Source: Pseudomonas fluorescens
GTDB taxonomy: Bacteria > Pseudomonadota > Gammaproteobacteria > Pseudomonadales > Pseudomonadaceae
Length of the DNA: 64,000 nt
Reading direction: 5' to 3'
Assembly (NCBI RefSeq): GCF_003732425.1
Contig: NZ_MOBX01000003.1
Span: forward strand, 372,001 to 436,000
Positions 17,231 to 25,936 of this stretch are shown one piece after another; position 1 is the first letter of the stretch; each line of letters opens with the position of its first letter. A program made the position numbers and the translations under genes. The notes beneath the pieces are model-generated. The model was not told the origin of the DNA. It saw only the letters and a list, made by a program, of their open reading frames with translations, and did not search any database.

Positions 17231-18816
17231 TTGCGCACCCAGTGAACCAGGCTGGGCACGGTCCAGTTCTTGTGCGGATTGCCGGGCTGCGACGTTTCTT
17301 CGTTGAGCACCAACAGCACCGGCAGGCCCAGTTCGTGGCTGATTTGCGCTGGATGCTTGAAGCGGTGATCGAAGAACTCACGCACATAGACGAAGGCAAT
17401 GGCCAGCAGCAGACCGGTGAACAGGCCGAACGGAATGATCAACATCGGCTTGGGAAACGCCGCCTCGGTCGGTTCATACGGCGGACTCAAGACCCGGGCA
17501 TTGGACAAGTCGTTATCCAGCGCGCGTGTCGTGCTGCTTTCGGCAAAGCGTTGCGCATAGGTTGAAAACGCTGCGTGCAATGCGCCGATTTCGGTGTCCA
17601 TCTGGCGCAGCTTGCTTTGGGTTTGCTGCAATTGATGGATGCGATTCTTGAACTCGGCAATGCGCGCGGTTTTCTGCTCGATGACCTGGCTGACCACCGA
17701 CAGGTCGATCGTGCGTTCCTGGATGCGGTTGTTGACCACTTTGAGGAACTGCTGGCGTGTGCGGGCAATTTGCTCGCGGGCCAGCAACATCGGTTCGCTA
17801 CTGGGCTGAAATATCGCGAGGTCGTTCATATAGCGGCTGACCTGAGTGGTCAGCGCCTCGCCCATCTGCCGGATCTCACGATCCTCGAACGCGATGTTGT
17901 CCACCGTAGTGGTGAAGGTGAACGGGAAGGTGTAGTCGTTAAGCTTGTTGGTATTGGCGGTGGCCAGGCTGGTTTTCAGGTAATCGAGCCAGCGCTGGCT
18001 TTGCAGCAAGCGATCGCGATACAGGTTGAGTGCCTGCTCTTCGGTGTTGATCGCGTTGAGGCGAAAGGTGATTTCCTCTTTCGGATCGGACGAACCGACG
18101 CTTTCCAGCAGGCTCAGCCGCTCGCCTTCCAGACCATCGAGGCGGACCTGATATTGATGCTTCTTGGTCTCGTAGAACGAGTGCGGCAGCTCGATCGATT
18201 GCAACGCCTGACGATCGACCAGATAGTTTCGCAGCAGCGTGGCAACGAACGTCGTGCCCTGGGCAGGATCAGGGAAGCTGTAGACGATCGAGATGACATT
18301 GGAACCCGGCAGGGTTTCGATCTTCAGATTGTCGATGGCCTCCTGGGTCAAGCCATCCAGTGCTGTGTCGCGCACCGGATCGGTTTCCATGCCCAGTGCA
18401 TCACGCAGCGGATTGATCACATATTCGCGCAGCGGCGTGCTGACGTAACGCTTGAACGGTTCGGCCAGTTTGCTGAGCATCCCCGGCGGCGGGTTGTACT
18501 GTCCCTGGTCGCGCAGTTCGCTGATGGTCTGACGAATCAGCGCCGGCGAACGCAGGATGTTGCTTTCGGTTTCCATGTCCGCCAGCGATGGCGGAATGAA
18601 GGTGGCGTTGTCCTGGGTCAGCGAGGTGGTCGCATCGCCCTGAGACAGTTTTTTCGACTGCACGATCACCTGCGCGGTGATATCGAAGCTCTGTTTGAGC
18701 ATCAGCGGCAGCAACAGCGCGATCACTGCAAAGATCAGGAAGATGCGCTTCACCAGTTGCTTGTTGGCGAAGAAAATCCTGAAGAACTCGTGCAGGTAAT
18801 TTTCTTTTGGGTTCAT
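17227..18816 (-). CDS. Wzz/Wzc-like chain-length determinant without kinase domain
   Basis: About 529 aa. First membrane helix at about residues 22-42, then a long periplasmic coiled-coil-rich region (helices around 200-430 with many Gln/Glu/Arg), a GNVR/Wzz-type C-terminal segment with the Pro-rich PPYEPTEAAFPKPM followed by the second membrane helix (about 455-475) and a short cytoplasmic tail ending at WVRN. The BY-kinase domain normally fused in proteobacterial Wzc is absent; a separate ATPase gene lies two genes upstream. ATG 18816 has a CAGGTG ribosome site; the longer frame is within wza. Controls polymer length and couples Wzy to Wza. Confidence 0.87.
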   Translation of the reverse strand: MNPKENYLHEFFRIFFANKQLVKRIFLIFAVIALLLPLMLKQSFDITAQVIVQSKKLSQGDATTSLTQDNATFIPPSLADMETESNILRSPALIRQTISELRDQGQYNPPPGMLSKLAEPFKRYVSTPLREYVINPLRDALGMETDPVRDTALDGLTQEAIDNLKIETLPGSNVISIVYSFPDPAQGTTFVATLLRNYLVDRQALQSIELPHSFYETKKHQYQVRLDGLEGERLSLLESVGSSDPKEEITFRLNAINTEEQALNLYRDRLLQSQRWLDYLKTSLATANTNKLNDYTFPFTFTTTVDNIAFEDREIRQMGEALTTQVSRYMNDLAIFQPSSEPMLLAREQIARTRQQFLKVVNNRIQERTIDLSVVSQVIEQKTARIAEFKNRIHQLQQTQSKLRQMDTEIGALHAAFSTYAQRFAESSTTRALDNDLSNARVLSPPYEPTEAAFPKPMLIIPFGLFTGLLLAIAFVYVREFFDHRFKHPAQISHELGLPVLLVLNEETSQPGNPHKNWTVPSLVHWVRN

Positions 18817-18832
18817 GTCGTTCACCTGAGAG

Positions 18833-19855
18833 TCAGTTGTCACTGCCTTTGTTGTCGACGCGGTAGCCGAAGCTGAACCCCACGCCCTGGAACAGCACCA
18901 CGTCGGCCAGTTGGCGGGCGAGTTCGCCGGCGCTGGCCAGTTTGGTTTTTGGCACGTAGAGCATGTCGTCCGGTTGCAGGTAGGCGATCTGTGGCGCATC
19001 GCCCGACAGGGCTTTCTCTACGTCGTAGTTCATGGCCTGCACCTGATTGCCGTTGCGCCGCATGATCACTACCGAATCGAGCCGCGCCTTGACGTTGGTG
19101 CCGCGCGCCAGGGTCAGCGCCTCAAGCACCGACACCGGTCGACGGATCGGGTACGAGCCCGGTTGAGCGACTTCGCCGAGCACGTAGATCTCGTTGCCGG
19201 CGGTGGATTTCAGCAGCACATCCACAGTCATCCGTCCCGGCAATTGCGCGTACTTGCTGTTGAGGAAGGTTTCCAGTTGATTGACAGTCATGCCTTGCAG
19301 CGGCACAGCGCCGATTTCCGGAAAGCTCGCATAACCGTCGGTGCCGACGGTGATTTCGCGGCTCATGCCGGTGGCCGGGTGGTTCAGCGCGCTTTTGAGG
19401 TTTTGCTCGTTGCTCAGCGGGCTGAGAATCTGCACCGTGAGCTGATTGCGGTTGGGCTGGAACAACTGCTTGCGTTGATAGGCGCGCTGGATTTCTTGCC
19501 GCGCCTCGTCGCTGGTCAAACCGGCGATTTTCACCGAGGTGTTGGCGCCCGGCAGTTCGATGGTGCCGTCAGGCAGCACCAGTTGCGTGCCGTTGAGCTG
19601 ACTGGCGGCGGTGAAGTTCAGGCCGATCTGGTCGCCCGACTGGACGCGGTAAGCGTCCGAGCCGCTGGTACTGATGTGGAAAATCACATCCAGCACGTCT
19701 TTCGGGCGCAGGGTCTGCTCGACCCTCGGCATGTCGGTGGCCTGTGCATTGGCCGGGGTGGCGGTGAGGATATTCACCGGCATGTTGCGGGTGTCGGTAT
19801 TGCTGGAGCAGCCTGCAAGCGGCAGCAACAGCAGGACAAGCATTCTGGCGTTCAT
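18833..19855 (-). CDS. Wza-type outer-membrane polysaccharide export lipoprotein
   Basis: 340 aa with a lipoprotein signal peptide and lipobox LAGC (Cys at about residue 16). Poly_export domain around residues 55-150 (DVIFHISTSGSDAYRVQSGDQIGLNF), SLBB-like repeats (YVLGEVAQPGSYPI) and a further segment QIAYLQPDDMLYVPK. Forms the outer-membrane exit channel together with the Wzz-like periplasmic partner encoded next. Spacing of 16 nt to the Wzz-like gene. Confidence 0.92.
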   Translation of the reverse strand: MNARMLVLLLLPLAGCSSNTDTRNMPVNILTATPANAQATDMPRVEQTLRPKDVLDVIFHISTSGSDAYRVQSGDQIGLNFTAASQLNGTQLVLPDGTIELPGANTSVKIAGLTSDEARQEIQRAYQRKQLFQPNRNQLTVQILSPLSNEQNLKSALNHPATGMSREITVGTDGYASFPEIGAVPLQGMTVNQLETFLNSKYAQLPGRMTVDVLLKSTAGNEIYVLGEVAQPGSYPIRRPVSVLEALTLARGTNVKARLDSVVIMRRNGNQVQAMNYDVEKALSGDAPQIAYLQPDDMLYVPKTKLASAGELARQLADVVLFQGVGFSFGYRVDNKGSDN

Positions 19856-19876
19856 GGCGTCATCCTTTGTGTTCGC

Positions 19877-20524
19877 TTACAGGTTTTTGTAAAGCCATTT
19901 GGGCATGTAGTACTTGCGCCGGTTGAAGACGCTGCCGACCACTTTTGCCCCGGCCTGGGTCAGGCGTTGCACGGCGGCCTGGGCGACTTCCCAGCGGGTA
20001 TCTTCGGCACGGACGACAAACACCACGCCATCGACCTGAGTGCTGATGACCAGGGTGTCGGCCGCGGAATACACGGCGTCGCCGTCGATCACCACGAAGC
20101 GGTACTGGCTGCCCAACTGGTCGAGCAACGGGCTCAGGCGCTCGGCGGTCAGGTGTTCCATGGTGCGGATCGGCCGGCCATTGGGCAGCACGTGGAAGGG
20201 CAGGCTCGACACCTGCACCACGCAGTCCTGCAACAGCGGCGGGTTGTCCGGGTTGAACAGCAGATCGCGCAGACCACGCTCCTTGCCAAGGTTCAATTGC
20301 TGCGTGAGGTTGTCGGCCGACTGGCTGGCGTCGACCAGCAGCACCTGGCCGCTGCTCATTTGCGCCAGTTGACTGGCCAGCGCCAAGGCACTGGTGGTGG
20401 TTCCCGCGCCAGGGTTGGCAGCGGTCAGGAACAGGATCCGCAGATCGAGATCCAGCACGGTCGAGGTCAGGTTCGATTCGCTGGGGTTGGCGATGCTCAG
20501 GCTTTTGTTGGTTGAACCGTCCAT
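19877..20524 (-). CDS. CpsD/CapB-like stand-alone ATPase (BY-kinase family, atypical)
   Basis: 215 aa, P-loop NTPase of the MinD/BY-kinase type. Walker A is NPGAGTTTSAL, Walker A' is VLLVDASQSADN (canonical BY-kinases have VLLIDAD followed by R-x-P), and Walker B is FVVIDGD. The C-terminus has only YY and Y within NRRKYYMPKWLYKNL instead of a long tyrosine cluster. It probably controls the Wzz-like protein as in Gram-positive CapA/CapB pairs, but kinase activity is not assured. Its ATG overlaps by 1 bp the stop of the sugar transferase gene (TAATG). Confidence 0.8.
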   Translation of the reverse strand: MDGSTNKSLSIANPSESNLTSTVLDLDLRILFLTAANPGAGTTTSALALASQLAQMSSGQVLLVDASQSADNLTQQLNLGKERGLRDLLFNPDNPPLLQDCVVQVSSLPFHVLPNGRPIRTMEHLTAERLSPLLDQLGSQYRFVVIDGDAVYSAADTLVISTQVDGVVFVVRAEDTRWEVAQAAVQRLTQAGAKVVGSVFNRRKYYMPKWLYKNL

Positions 20525-21270
20525 TAGCTTGCTCCGTGGCCGCTGAATACTTTGAAAGGGGTTTTCAACAGAATCTTCAGATCAAGCAAAAGGCTCTGCT
20601 CGGCGATATAGCTGAGGTCCAACTCAACGCGCTGGTCGAAGTCGATATTGCTGCGCCCGGAGATCTGCCAGAGGCCGGTCATGCCGGGGTAAATGGCCAG
20701 GCGCGCGAGGTGATTGTCCTTGTAGCGGTAAGCGTTGAACGAGGTCGGGCGAGGGCCGACCAGGCGCATGTCACCGGTCACCACGTTGATCAGGTTGGGC
20801 AACTCATCGAGGCTGGTACGCCGCAGGAAACCGCCGATCCGGGTGATGCGTGGGTCCTTGTCGATCTTGAAATCAATGGCGTCGACCCCGTGCTTGTTGA
20901 GGTGCCGCAGCGACTCTTTCAATTCTTCGGCGTTGGCGACCATGGTGCGGAACTTGTACATGCCGAATTTGCGGCCGCGATAGCCGGTGCGTTTCTGCAC
21001 GAACATCACCGGGCCCGGGCTGCTGAATTTGATAACCAGTGCCAGGCCGATCAACAGCGGCGAGATCAGCAGCAGAATCGTCAGGGCGCCGAAGCAGGCG
21101 ACCACTCGATTGGTGCGTGACAGTTGCCATGGCCGGCCGCCATCGCGGCCAGTGAACCAACCGCGACCCTGGCGATGAATCGCCGCGTCGAGGCGCATGC
21201 GGTGCTCGGGGTCAATGCGCTTGTCACGGCGCATTTCCTGAATCGGCACACCTTTCTCATGTCCAGTCAT
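20524..21270 (-). CDS. Undecaprenyl-phosphate sugar-phosphotransferase (initiating, monotopic)
   Basis: About 248 aa. One membrane/re-entrant helix at about residues 60-82, then the bacterial sugar transferase domain: KFRTM, DKDPRITRIGGFLRRTSLDE, LPNLINVVTGDM, LVGPRP and PGMTGLWQISGRS. Short WcaJ-C/PssY-type enzyme lacking the N-terminal four-helix bundle. It transfers the first sugar-1-phosphate to undecaprenyl phosphate. ATG 21270 has a perfect GGAGG site five bases upstream; a GTG at 21282 is less likely. Confidence 0.92.
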   Translation of the reverse strand: MTGHEKGVPIQEMRRDKRIDPEHRMRLDAAIHRQGRGWFTGRDGGRPWQLSRTNRVVACFGALTILLLISPLLIGLALVIKFSSPGPVMFVQKRTGYRGRKFGMYKFRTMVANAEELKESLRHLNKHGVDAIDFKIDKDPRITRIGGFLRRTSLDELPNLINVVTGDMRLVGPRPTSFNAYRYKDNHLARLAIYPGMTGLWQISGRSNIDFDQRVELDLSYIAEQSLLLDLKILLKTPFKVFSGHGAS

Positions 21271-21288
21271 GGAGTCCTCCACATTAAT

Positions 21289-22326
21289 TCAGCCGCGAGC
21301 GGCGCGTGGGCGATAGGCAGTGGGGTAGTAGTCGCGGAACCAGGCGATGAACCGCCCAAGGCCCTCGTCCAGCTCGATCCGGGGCTGAAACCCGGTGGCC
21401 TGGGCCAGGTCGCTGGCCTCGGCGCAGGTGTTGAGCACGTCACCCGGTTGCAGCGGCAGCAGCTCGACAATGGCTTTCTGGCCGAGATGTTTTTCCATCA
21501 GCGCCAGGTAGGTTTTCAATTCCACCGGGTGCTGCCCGCCGATGTTGAACAGTCGCCACGGCGCCATGCTGCTGGCCGGGTCGGGTTGCTCGCGATCCCA
21601 TTGCGGATCGGCGTGCGGTGGGCGTTCGGTGAGGCGGGCGATGCTTTCGATGATGTCGTCGATGTAGGTGAAATCGCGCTGGTGCTCGCCGTAGTTGAAC
21701 AGCTTCAGCGGCTGGCCTTCGCTGATCGCCCGGGCAAACTGGATCGGCGACATGTCCGGCCGGCCCCATGGCCCGTACACGGTGAAAAAGCGCAGGCCGG
21801 TGCAGGGAATGCCAAACAGATGGCTGTAACTGTGCGCCATCAGCTCGTTGGCTTTCTTCGTCGCGGCGTACAGCGACAGCGGGTGATTGACGCCGTCCTT
21901 GACCGAGTACGGCGTGTGCTGGTTGGCGCCGTACACCGAGCTAGACGAGGCGTAGATCAGATGCTCGACCGGGTGATGCCGGCAGCTCTCGAGAATATTC
22001 AGGAAACCATTGAGGTTGCTGTCCAGATACGCCTTGGGATTGTCCAGCGAGTACCGCACCCCGGCTTGCGCGGCGAGGTGAATCACCACTTGCGGACGTT
22101 CGCGGACGAACAGCGCTTCGATGGCCGCGGCATCGGCCAGGTCAACCGTAGCGAGCTGGAAATCGCCGGCCTGCTCGCGCACCCACTGCACGCGGTCGCG
22201 CTTGAGTTGCGGGTCGTAGTAGGCGTTGAAATTGTCCAGACCGACCACCGAGTGTCCGTCGCGCAGCAACCGCAACACGCAATGGGCACCAATGAAGCCA
22301 GCCGCGCCAGTGACCAGCACCTTCAT
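21289..22326 (-). CDS. NAD-dependent nucleotide-sugar epimerase (UDP-glucuronate 4-epimerase-like)
   Basis: 345 aa short-chain dehydrogenase/reductase. N-terminal TGAAGFIG NAD loop, catalytic SLYAATKKANELMAHSY (YxxxK), and SSSSVYGAN upstream. The sequence SLYAATKKANE is characteristic of UDP-glucuronate/galacturonate 4-epimerases of capsule clusters. It overlaps the UDP-glucose dehydrogenase gene by 4 bp, a pairing that would supply UDP-GlcA and UDP-GalA. Exact substrate is inference. Confidence 0.87.
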   Translation of the reverse strand: MKVLVTGAAGFIGAHCVLRLLRDGHSVVGLDNFNAYYDPQLKRDRVQWVREQAGDFQLATVDLADAAAIEALFVRERPQVVIHLAAQAGVRYSLDNPKAYLDSNLNGFLNILESCRHHPVEHLIYASSSSVYGANQHTPYSVKDGVNHPLSLYAATKKANELMAHSYSHLFGIPCTGLRFFTVYGPWGRPDMSPIQFARAISEGQPLKLFNYGEHQRDFTYIDDIIESIARLTERPPHADPQWDREQPDPASSMAPWRLFNIGGQHPVELKTYLALMEKHLGQKAIVELLPLQPGDVLNTCAEASDLAQATGFQPRIELDEGLGRFIAWFRDYYPTAYRPRAARG

Positions 22327-23675
22327 GGCCGTAGCCCTTCAGGTGCAATGTGGCGCAAGCCGATGCCGCTGTAATGCAGGCCGGCGGCCGCCACTTGTTC
22401 CGGGTTGTACAGGTTGCGGCCGTCGATGATCACCCTCGAACGGAGCTTTTCGGCGAGCAACTCGAAATCCACCACGCGGAAGTTTTTCCACTCGGTGCAG
22501 ATCACCAGTGCATCGGCGTCTTCCAGGGTGTCGTCGCGGGTGGCGCACAGGTGCAGATCGTTGCGGTAGCCGTAGAGGCGCCGGCATTCGGACATCGCCT
22601 CCGGGTCGTAGGCCTGCACGCTGGCGCCTTCGGCCCACAGCGCATCCATCAGGTAGCGGCTGGGGGCTTCGCGCATGTCATCGGTATTGGGCTTGAAGGC
22701 CAAGCCCCAAATCGCGATGGACTTACCAGCCAGGCCTTGTGGGAACTGTGCTTTGAGTTTGCTGAAGAGGATGTGCCGCTGCAGGTCATTGACGTCGGTG
22801 ACGCTGCGCAGCAGTTTCAACGGCATGCCGTTGTGTTCGGCAGTGTGCAGCAGGGCGCGCAGGTCTTTGGGAAAGCATGAGCCACCGAAGCCGCAGCCCG
22901 GATAGATGAAGTGGTACCCGATGCGTGGATCCGAGCCGATGCCTTTGCGCACGGCTTCGATGTCGGCCCCGAGCAGTTCGGTGAGGTTGGCCAGCTCGTT
23001 CATGAAACTGATGCGCGTGGCGAGCATGGCGTTGGCCGCGTACTTGGTCAGTTCGGCGCTGCGGTTGTCCATGAACATCAGTTTTTCGTGATTGCGGCAG
23101 AACGGCGCGTACAGCTCGCTCATCTGCTCGCGGGCTTCTTCGTCGCGGGTGCCGACAATGATCCGGTCCGGGCGCATGCAGTCGGCGAGGGCGCTGCCTT
23201 CCTTGAGGAATTCCGGGTTGGAGACCACCCGTACGGTCAGACCGGCCTTGTCGCGGCGCTGCAATTCACTGTTGGCGGTGGCCAGCACCTGATCCGCCGT
23301 GCCGACCGGCACCGTGGATTTGATGATCAACGTGCGATCGGCCTCCATGTGCGAAGCGATTTGCCGGGCGACGTTGAGTACGTGACTGAGGTCGGCGGAA
23401 CCGTCCTCATCGGCCGGAGTGCCGACGGCGATGAAGATCAATTCGGCATGCTCGACCGCATCGCTGGCCTGGGTGCTGAACAGCAAACGGCCGGCCTTGA
23501 TGTTTTCCTCAAGTGTGCTGGATAAACCTGGCTCGCTAATTGGCGGCACCGCTTGTTGCAGTTGTTTAATCTTGTTTGGGTCAATATCTACGCATAAAAC
23601 GCGATGACCGACATCTGCAAGTGCGGCGGCTTGTATTAATCCAACATAGCCCGTGCCAAATACGCTCACGTCCAT
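22323..23675 (-). CDS. UDP-glucose 6-dehydrogenase (UDP-glucose/GDP-mannose dehydrogenase family)
   Basis: 450 aa. N-terminal NAD fold FGTGYVGLIQAAALADVGH, catalytic cysteine in GCGFGGSCFPKD, and C-terminal UDP-binding domain with GLAFKPNTDDMREAPS. Oxidises UDP-glucose to UDP-glucuronate. First gene of the 17.9-kb exopolysaccharide operon; a promoter is expected in the AT-rich gap upstream. GDP-mannose dehydrogenase is less likely because GFGGSCFPKD with the adjacent GlcA epimerase favours UDP-glucose. Confidence 0.92.
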   Translation of the reverse strand: MDVSVFGTGYVGLIQAAALADVGHRVLCVDIDPNKIKQLQQAVPPISEPGLSSTLEENIKAGRLLFSTQASDAVEHAELIFIAVGTPADEDGSADLSHVLNVARQIASHMEADRTLIIKSTVPVGTADQVLATANSELQRRDKAGLTVRVVSNPEFLKEGSALADCMRPDRIIVGTRDEEAREQMSELYAPFCRNHEKLMFMDNRSAELTKYAANAMLATRISFMNELANLTELLGADIEAVRKGIGSDPRIGYHFIYPGCGFGGSCFPKDLRALLHTAEHNGMPLKLLRSVTDVNDLQRHILFSKLKAQFPQGLAGKSIAIWGLAFKPNTDDMREAPSRYLMDALWAEGASVQAYDPEAMSECRRLYGYRNDLHLCATRDDTLEDADALVICTEWKNFRVVDFELLAEKLRSRVIIDGRNLYNPEQVAAAGLHYSGIGLRHIAPEGLRP

Positions 23676-24064
23676 CTGCGCACCCTCGATAGAGCGAAAA
23701 GAAGAAGTTCGGAAGAAGACTGTAAATGGGGTATAGCGCAGCGTTTGAAAAGCGTGTCAGCAAAATGACATGTTGCATCTGTATAACACTTGAGTGTTTT
23801 TTGGCGATTGGCCATCAAGTCATTGCTGCGATTGAAATTGTTGCTTTTGTGCAGATTTGTTCAGATTTTAAATAAGCGATAAACGGTCGAATGCCGCTAA
23901 TTTAAAGGCTTCTAGCGTCTTGGCTGTGTCAGATTTGAGTCACCGTTTTTTTGACGCTTTGCGCGGAAATCATTCAATTCTTGCGCTTTTAATGCCGGGT
24001 GCTAGTGTCAGATTCTGATTGACAAACCTTTGACTCTTCGCCGCTTTGCAAGACCGGTATCGCC
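23676..24064. promoter_or_regulatory. Divergent control region of the exopolysaccharide operon
   Basis: 389 bp AT-rich gap between two divergent genes. On the minus strand a CTATACC hexamer-like -10 (23730-23736), about 55 bp upstream of the dehydrogenase ATG, resembles sigma-S or extended -10 promoters. CTGACA 19 bp further upstream is a possible but poorly spaced -35. The region contains four copies of CAGATT on the plus strand (23852, 23862, 23930, 24009), which could be operator elements. No ORF seen. Confidence 0.4.
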
Positions 24065-25762
24065 ATGTTCAGATATGCGAAAGAATTGCTTTTAATTATT
24101 TATTTGCTGCTTTATGTCGAATATTACATAGAGCGGTTAAATGCTATCGGCCTCGGTTTTCCTGTACTTCTTTTTGGCGCGATGTTTTTGGCGCTTACTT
24201 TGGCGTTATATCTAACGGCGTATATACGGCAGGCTGTCATTCGGCACCTGTTGGCATTAGCGATGTTTGTCTCGGCGGTGTTTTTCGATGTCTATACCCG
24301 GGTCATGGCGGATTACCTGACCTACAGCGGTTTCGTGTCATTGGTTTATTCCGGCGGTTTCATCCAGGAAGCGGCGTACCAGTACCGGGACGCGATCCTG
24401 CACGGCGCCCTCAGCGGTTTGCTGTTGTTGTTCGGCATCGGCCTGAAACCCCGCCACGGGCTGGTGATTCCGAACGCATTGCGAGTGGCGGCGCCGTTGT
24501 GTGGTGTGCTGCTGCTCAGTGCGGTGTTGTTTTTGCGTGCGGGTGAGGGCGCCCGAGGCTTGCCGATCATGTACACGCCGCTGGCCTACCTCAACCTGTT
24601 TGCCTACGAAGCGCTGCACAACACCGTCGGCCCGCGCGAACCGGTGACACTGACGCGCACCTCACAAGCCGTCGACCACGATATCGTGCTGATCATTGAT
24701 GAGAGCATCTCCGGCAATTATCTGGACATCAATGCGCCGTTCGGCGTGCACAGCAACCTCAAGCAGGCGCATCCCGGTGTCGACATCTTCAATTATGGCT
24801 ACGCCGCGTCCATCGCCAATTGCAGTGCCGACACCAACGTGACCCTGCGTTACGGCGGCACTCGCGCTGATTACATGCGCATCAACAGCACACTGCCGTC
24901 GATCTGGCAGTACGCGAAAAAGGCCGGGCTGCGCACCGTTTACATCGATGCCCAACGCACCGCCGGCAATCTGCAGAACCTGATGACCAACACTGAGAAG
25001 AAGGACATCGACGAGTTTGTGCAATTCGACCAGACCAGCGTGCGCGATCGCGACATGGCGGCAGCGGCGAAGCTGATCGAACTGCTCAACGATGACAAGC
25101 CGGAGCTGGTGGTGATCAACAAGGTCGGCGCGCACTTTCCGGTGCATGACAAATACCCGGATGCGTTCATGGCCTACCGCCCGACCTTGCCGCGCGGGCA
25201 ATTCACTGAAGTGGCCGATACCGGCGAGCGCAACGGCTTCAATGGCCAGCCGGATGACTGGCTGCTGTACCGCAACGCCTACAAGAACACTGTGCTATGG
25301 AATGTCGGTGAGTTCTTTGCGCGGGTGTTCGCCCAGGCCAATCTGAACAACGCGCTGCTGATCTATACGTCTGATCATGGCCAGGATCTGCACGAGCGCG
25401 GTAATCCGGGGTTGAACACCCATTGCGGCGGCGATCCGGTGGAAGAGGAAGGCTTGGTGCCGCTGGTGGTGATTTCCGGCAGCAAACTGAAGACGCTGGA
25501 CTGGTCGGCGCAACTGGCGGCGAACAAGGATCGCTCCAGCCACTACAACATCTTCCCGACCCTGTTGCAGGTGATGGGCTACGACCTGGCGGGAATCGAG
25601 GCTGTTTATGGCAAGCCACTGAGTGTCGCGACGGCGGATGAATTCACCTTCAACTACCGCTTCAATGCGCGGTTGGGGGCCAAACCTGAGTGGAAGCATA
25701 TTGATCTGGGCAGCATTGTCACGCCGGCGCAGGCGCCGACGAGCGTGGCGGCGGGGCAGTGA
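24065..25762 (+). CDS. Membrane phosphoethanolamine transferase/sulfatase-like protein
   Basis: 565 aa. Four or five membrane helices in residues 1-155, then a periplasmic alkaline-phosphatase/sulfatase fold: DIVLIIDESISGNYLDI (first metal-binding Glu/Asp), NCSADTNVTLRYGG at the position of the nucleophile loop, KVGAHFPVHDKYP and TSDHGQDLHERG (metal ligands Asp/His). The layout matches EptA/LPS phosphoethanolamine transferases, though the nucleophile loop differs from the usual CGTATA motif. Divergent from the exopolysaccharide operon and sharing its control region, it might decorate the polymer or envelope glycans; the target is inferred only. AT-rich first 250 bp relative to the rest. Confidence 0.72.
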   Translation: MFRYAKELLLIIYLLLYVEYYIERLNAIGLGFPVLLFGAMFLALTLALYLTAYIRQAVIRHLLALAMFVSAVFFDVYTRVMADYLTYSGFVSLVYSGGFIQEAAYQYRDAILHGALSGLLLLFGIGLKPRHGLVIPNALRVAAPLCGVLLLSAVLFLRAGEGARGLPIMYTPLAYLNLFAYEALHNTVGPREPVTLTRTSQAVDHDIVLIIDESISGNYLDINAPFGVHSNLKQAHPGVDIFNYGYAASIANCSADTNVTLRYGGTRADYMRINSTLPSIWQYAKKAGLRTVYIDAQRTAGNLQNLMTNTEKKDIDEFVQFDQTSVRDRDMAAAAKLIELLNDDKPELVVINKVGAHFPVHDKYPDAFMAYRPTLPRGQFTEVADTGERNGFNGQPDDWLLYRNAYKNTVLWNVGEFFARVFAQANLNNALLIYTSDHGQDLHERGNPGLNTHCGGDPVEEEGLVPLVVISGSKLKTLDWSAQLAANKDRSSHYNIFPTLLQVMGYDLAGIEAVYGKPLSVATADEFTFNYRFNARLGAKPEWKHIDLGSIVTPAQAPTSVAAGQ

Positions 25763-25787
25763 GTTTTGAGTTGGCTGGGCCGACGCT

Positions 25788-25854
25788 TTCGCGAGCAGGC
25801 TCGCTCCCACATTTGGAACGCGATCTACCTGTGGGAGCGAGCCTGCTCGCGAAG
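25788..25854. repeat. REP/BIME-type inverted repeat pair (family A)
   Basis: CGCGAGCAGGCTCGCTCCCA and its inverted partner with a 22-bp spacer, directly after the phosphoethanolamine-transferase-like gene. Confidence 0.9.
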
Positions 25855-25936
25855 GGGCCGGCCAATTCAACGCTGAGTTCAAGTCTGTCACCGGCATCCG
25901 CTATCCTTGCCCCACACTGACCGATCAGGTGGCGGC

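Noticed and set aside
17575..18876. 433-codon frame antisense to the Wzz-like gene
   Set aside because: No family features; the Wzz-like reading has membrane helices, coiled coil and the right neighbours.
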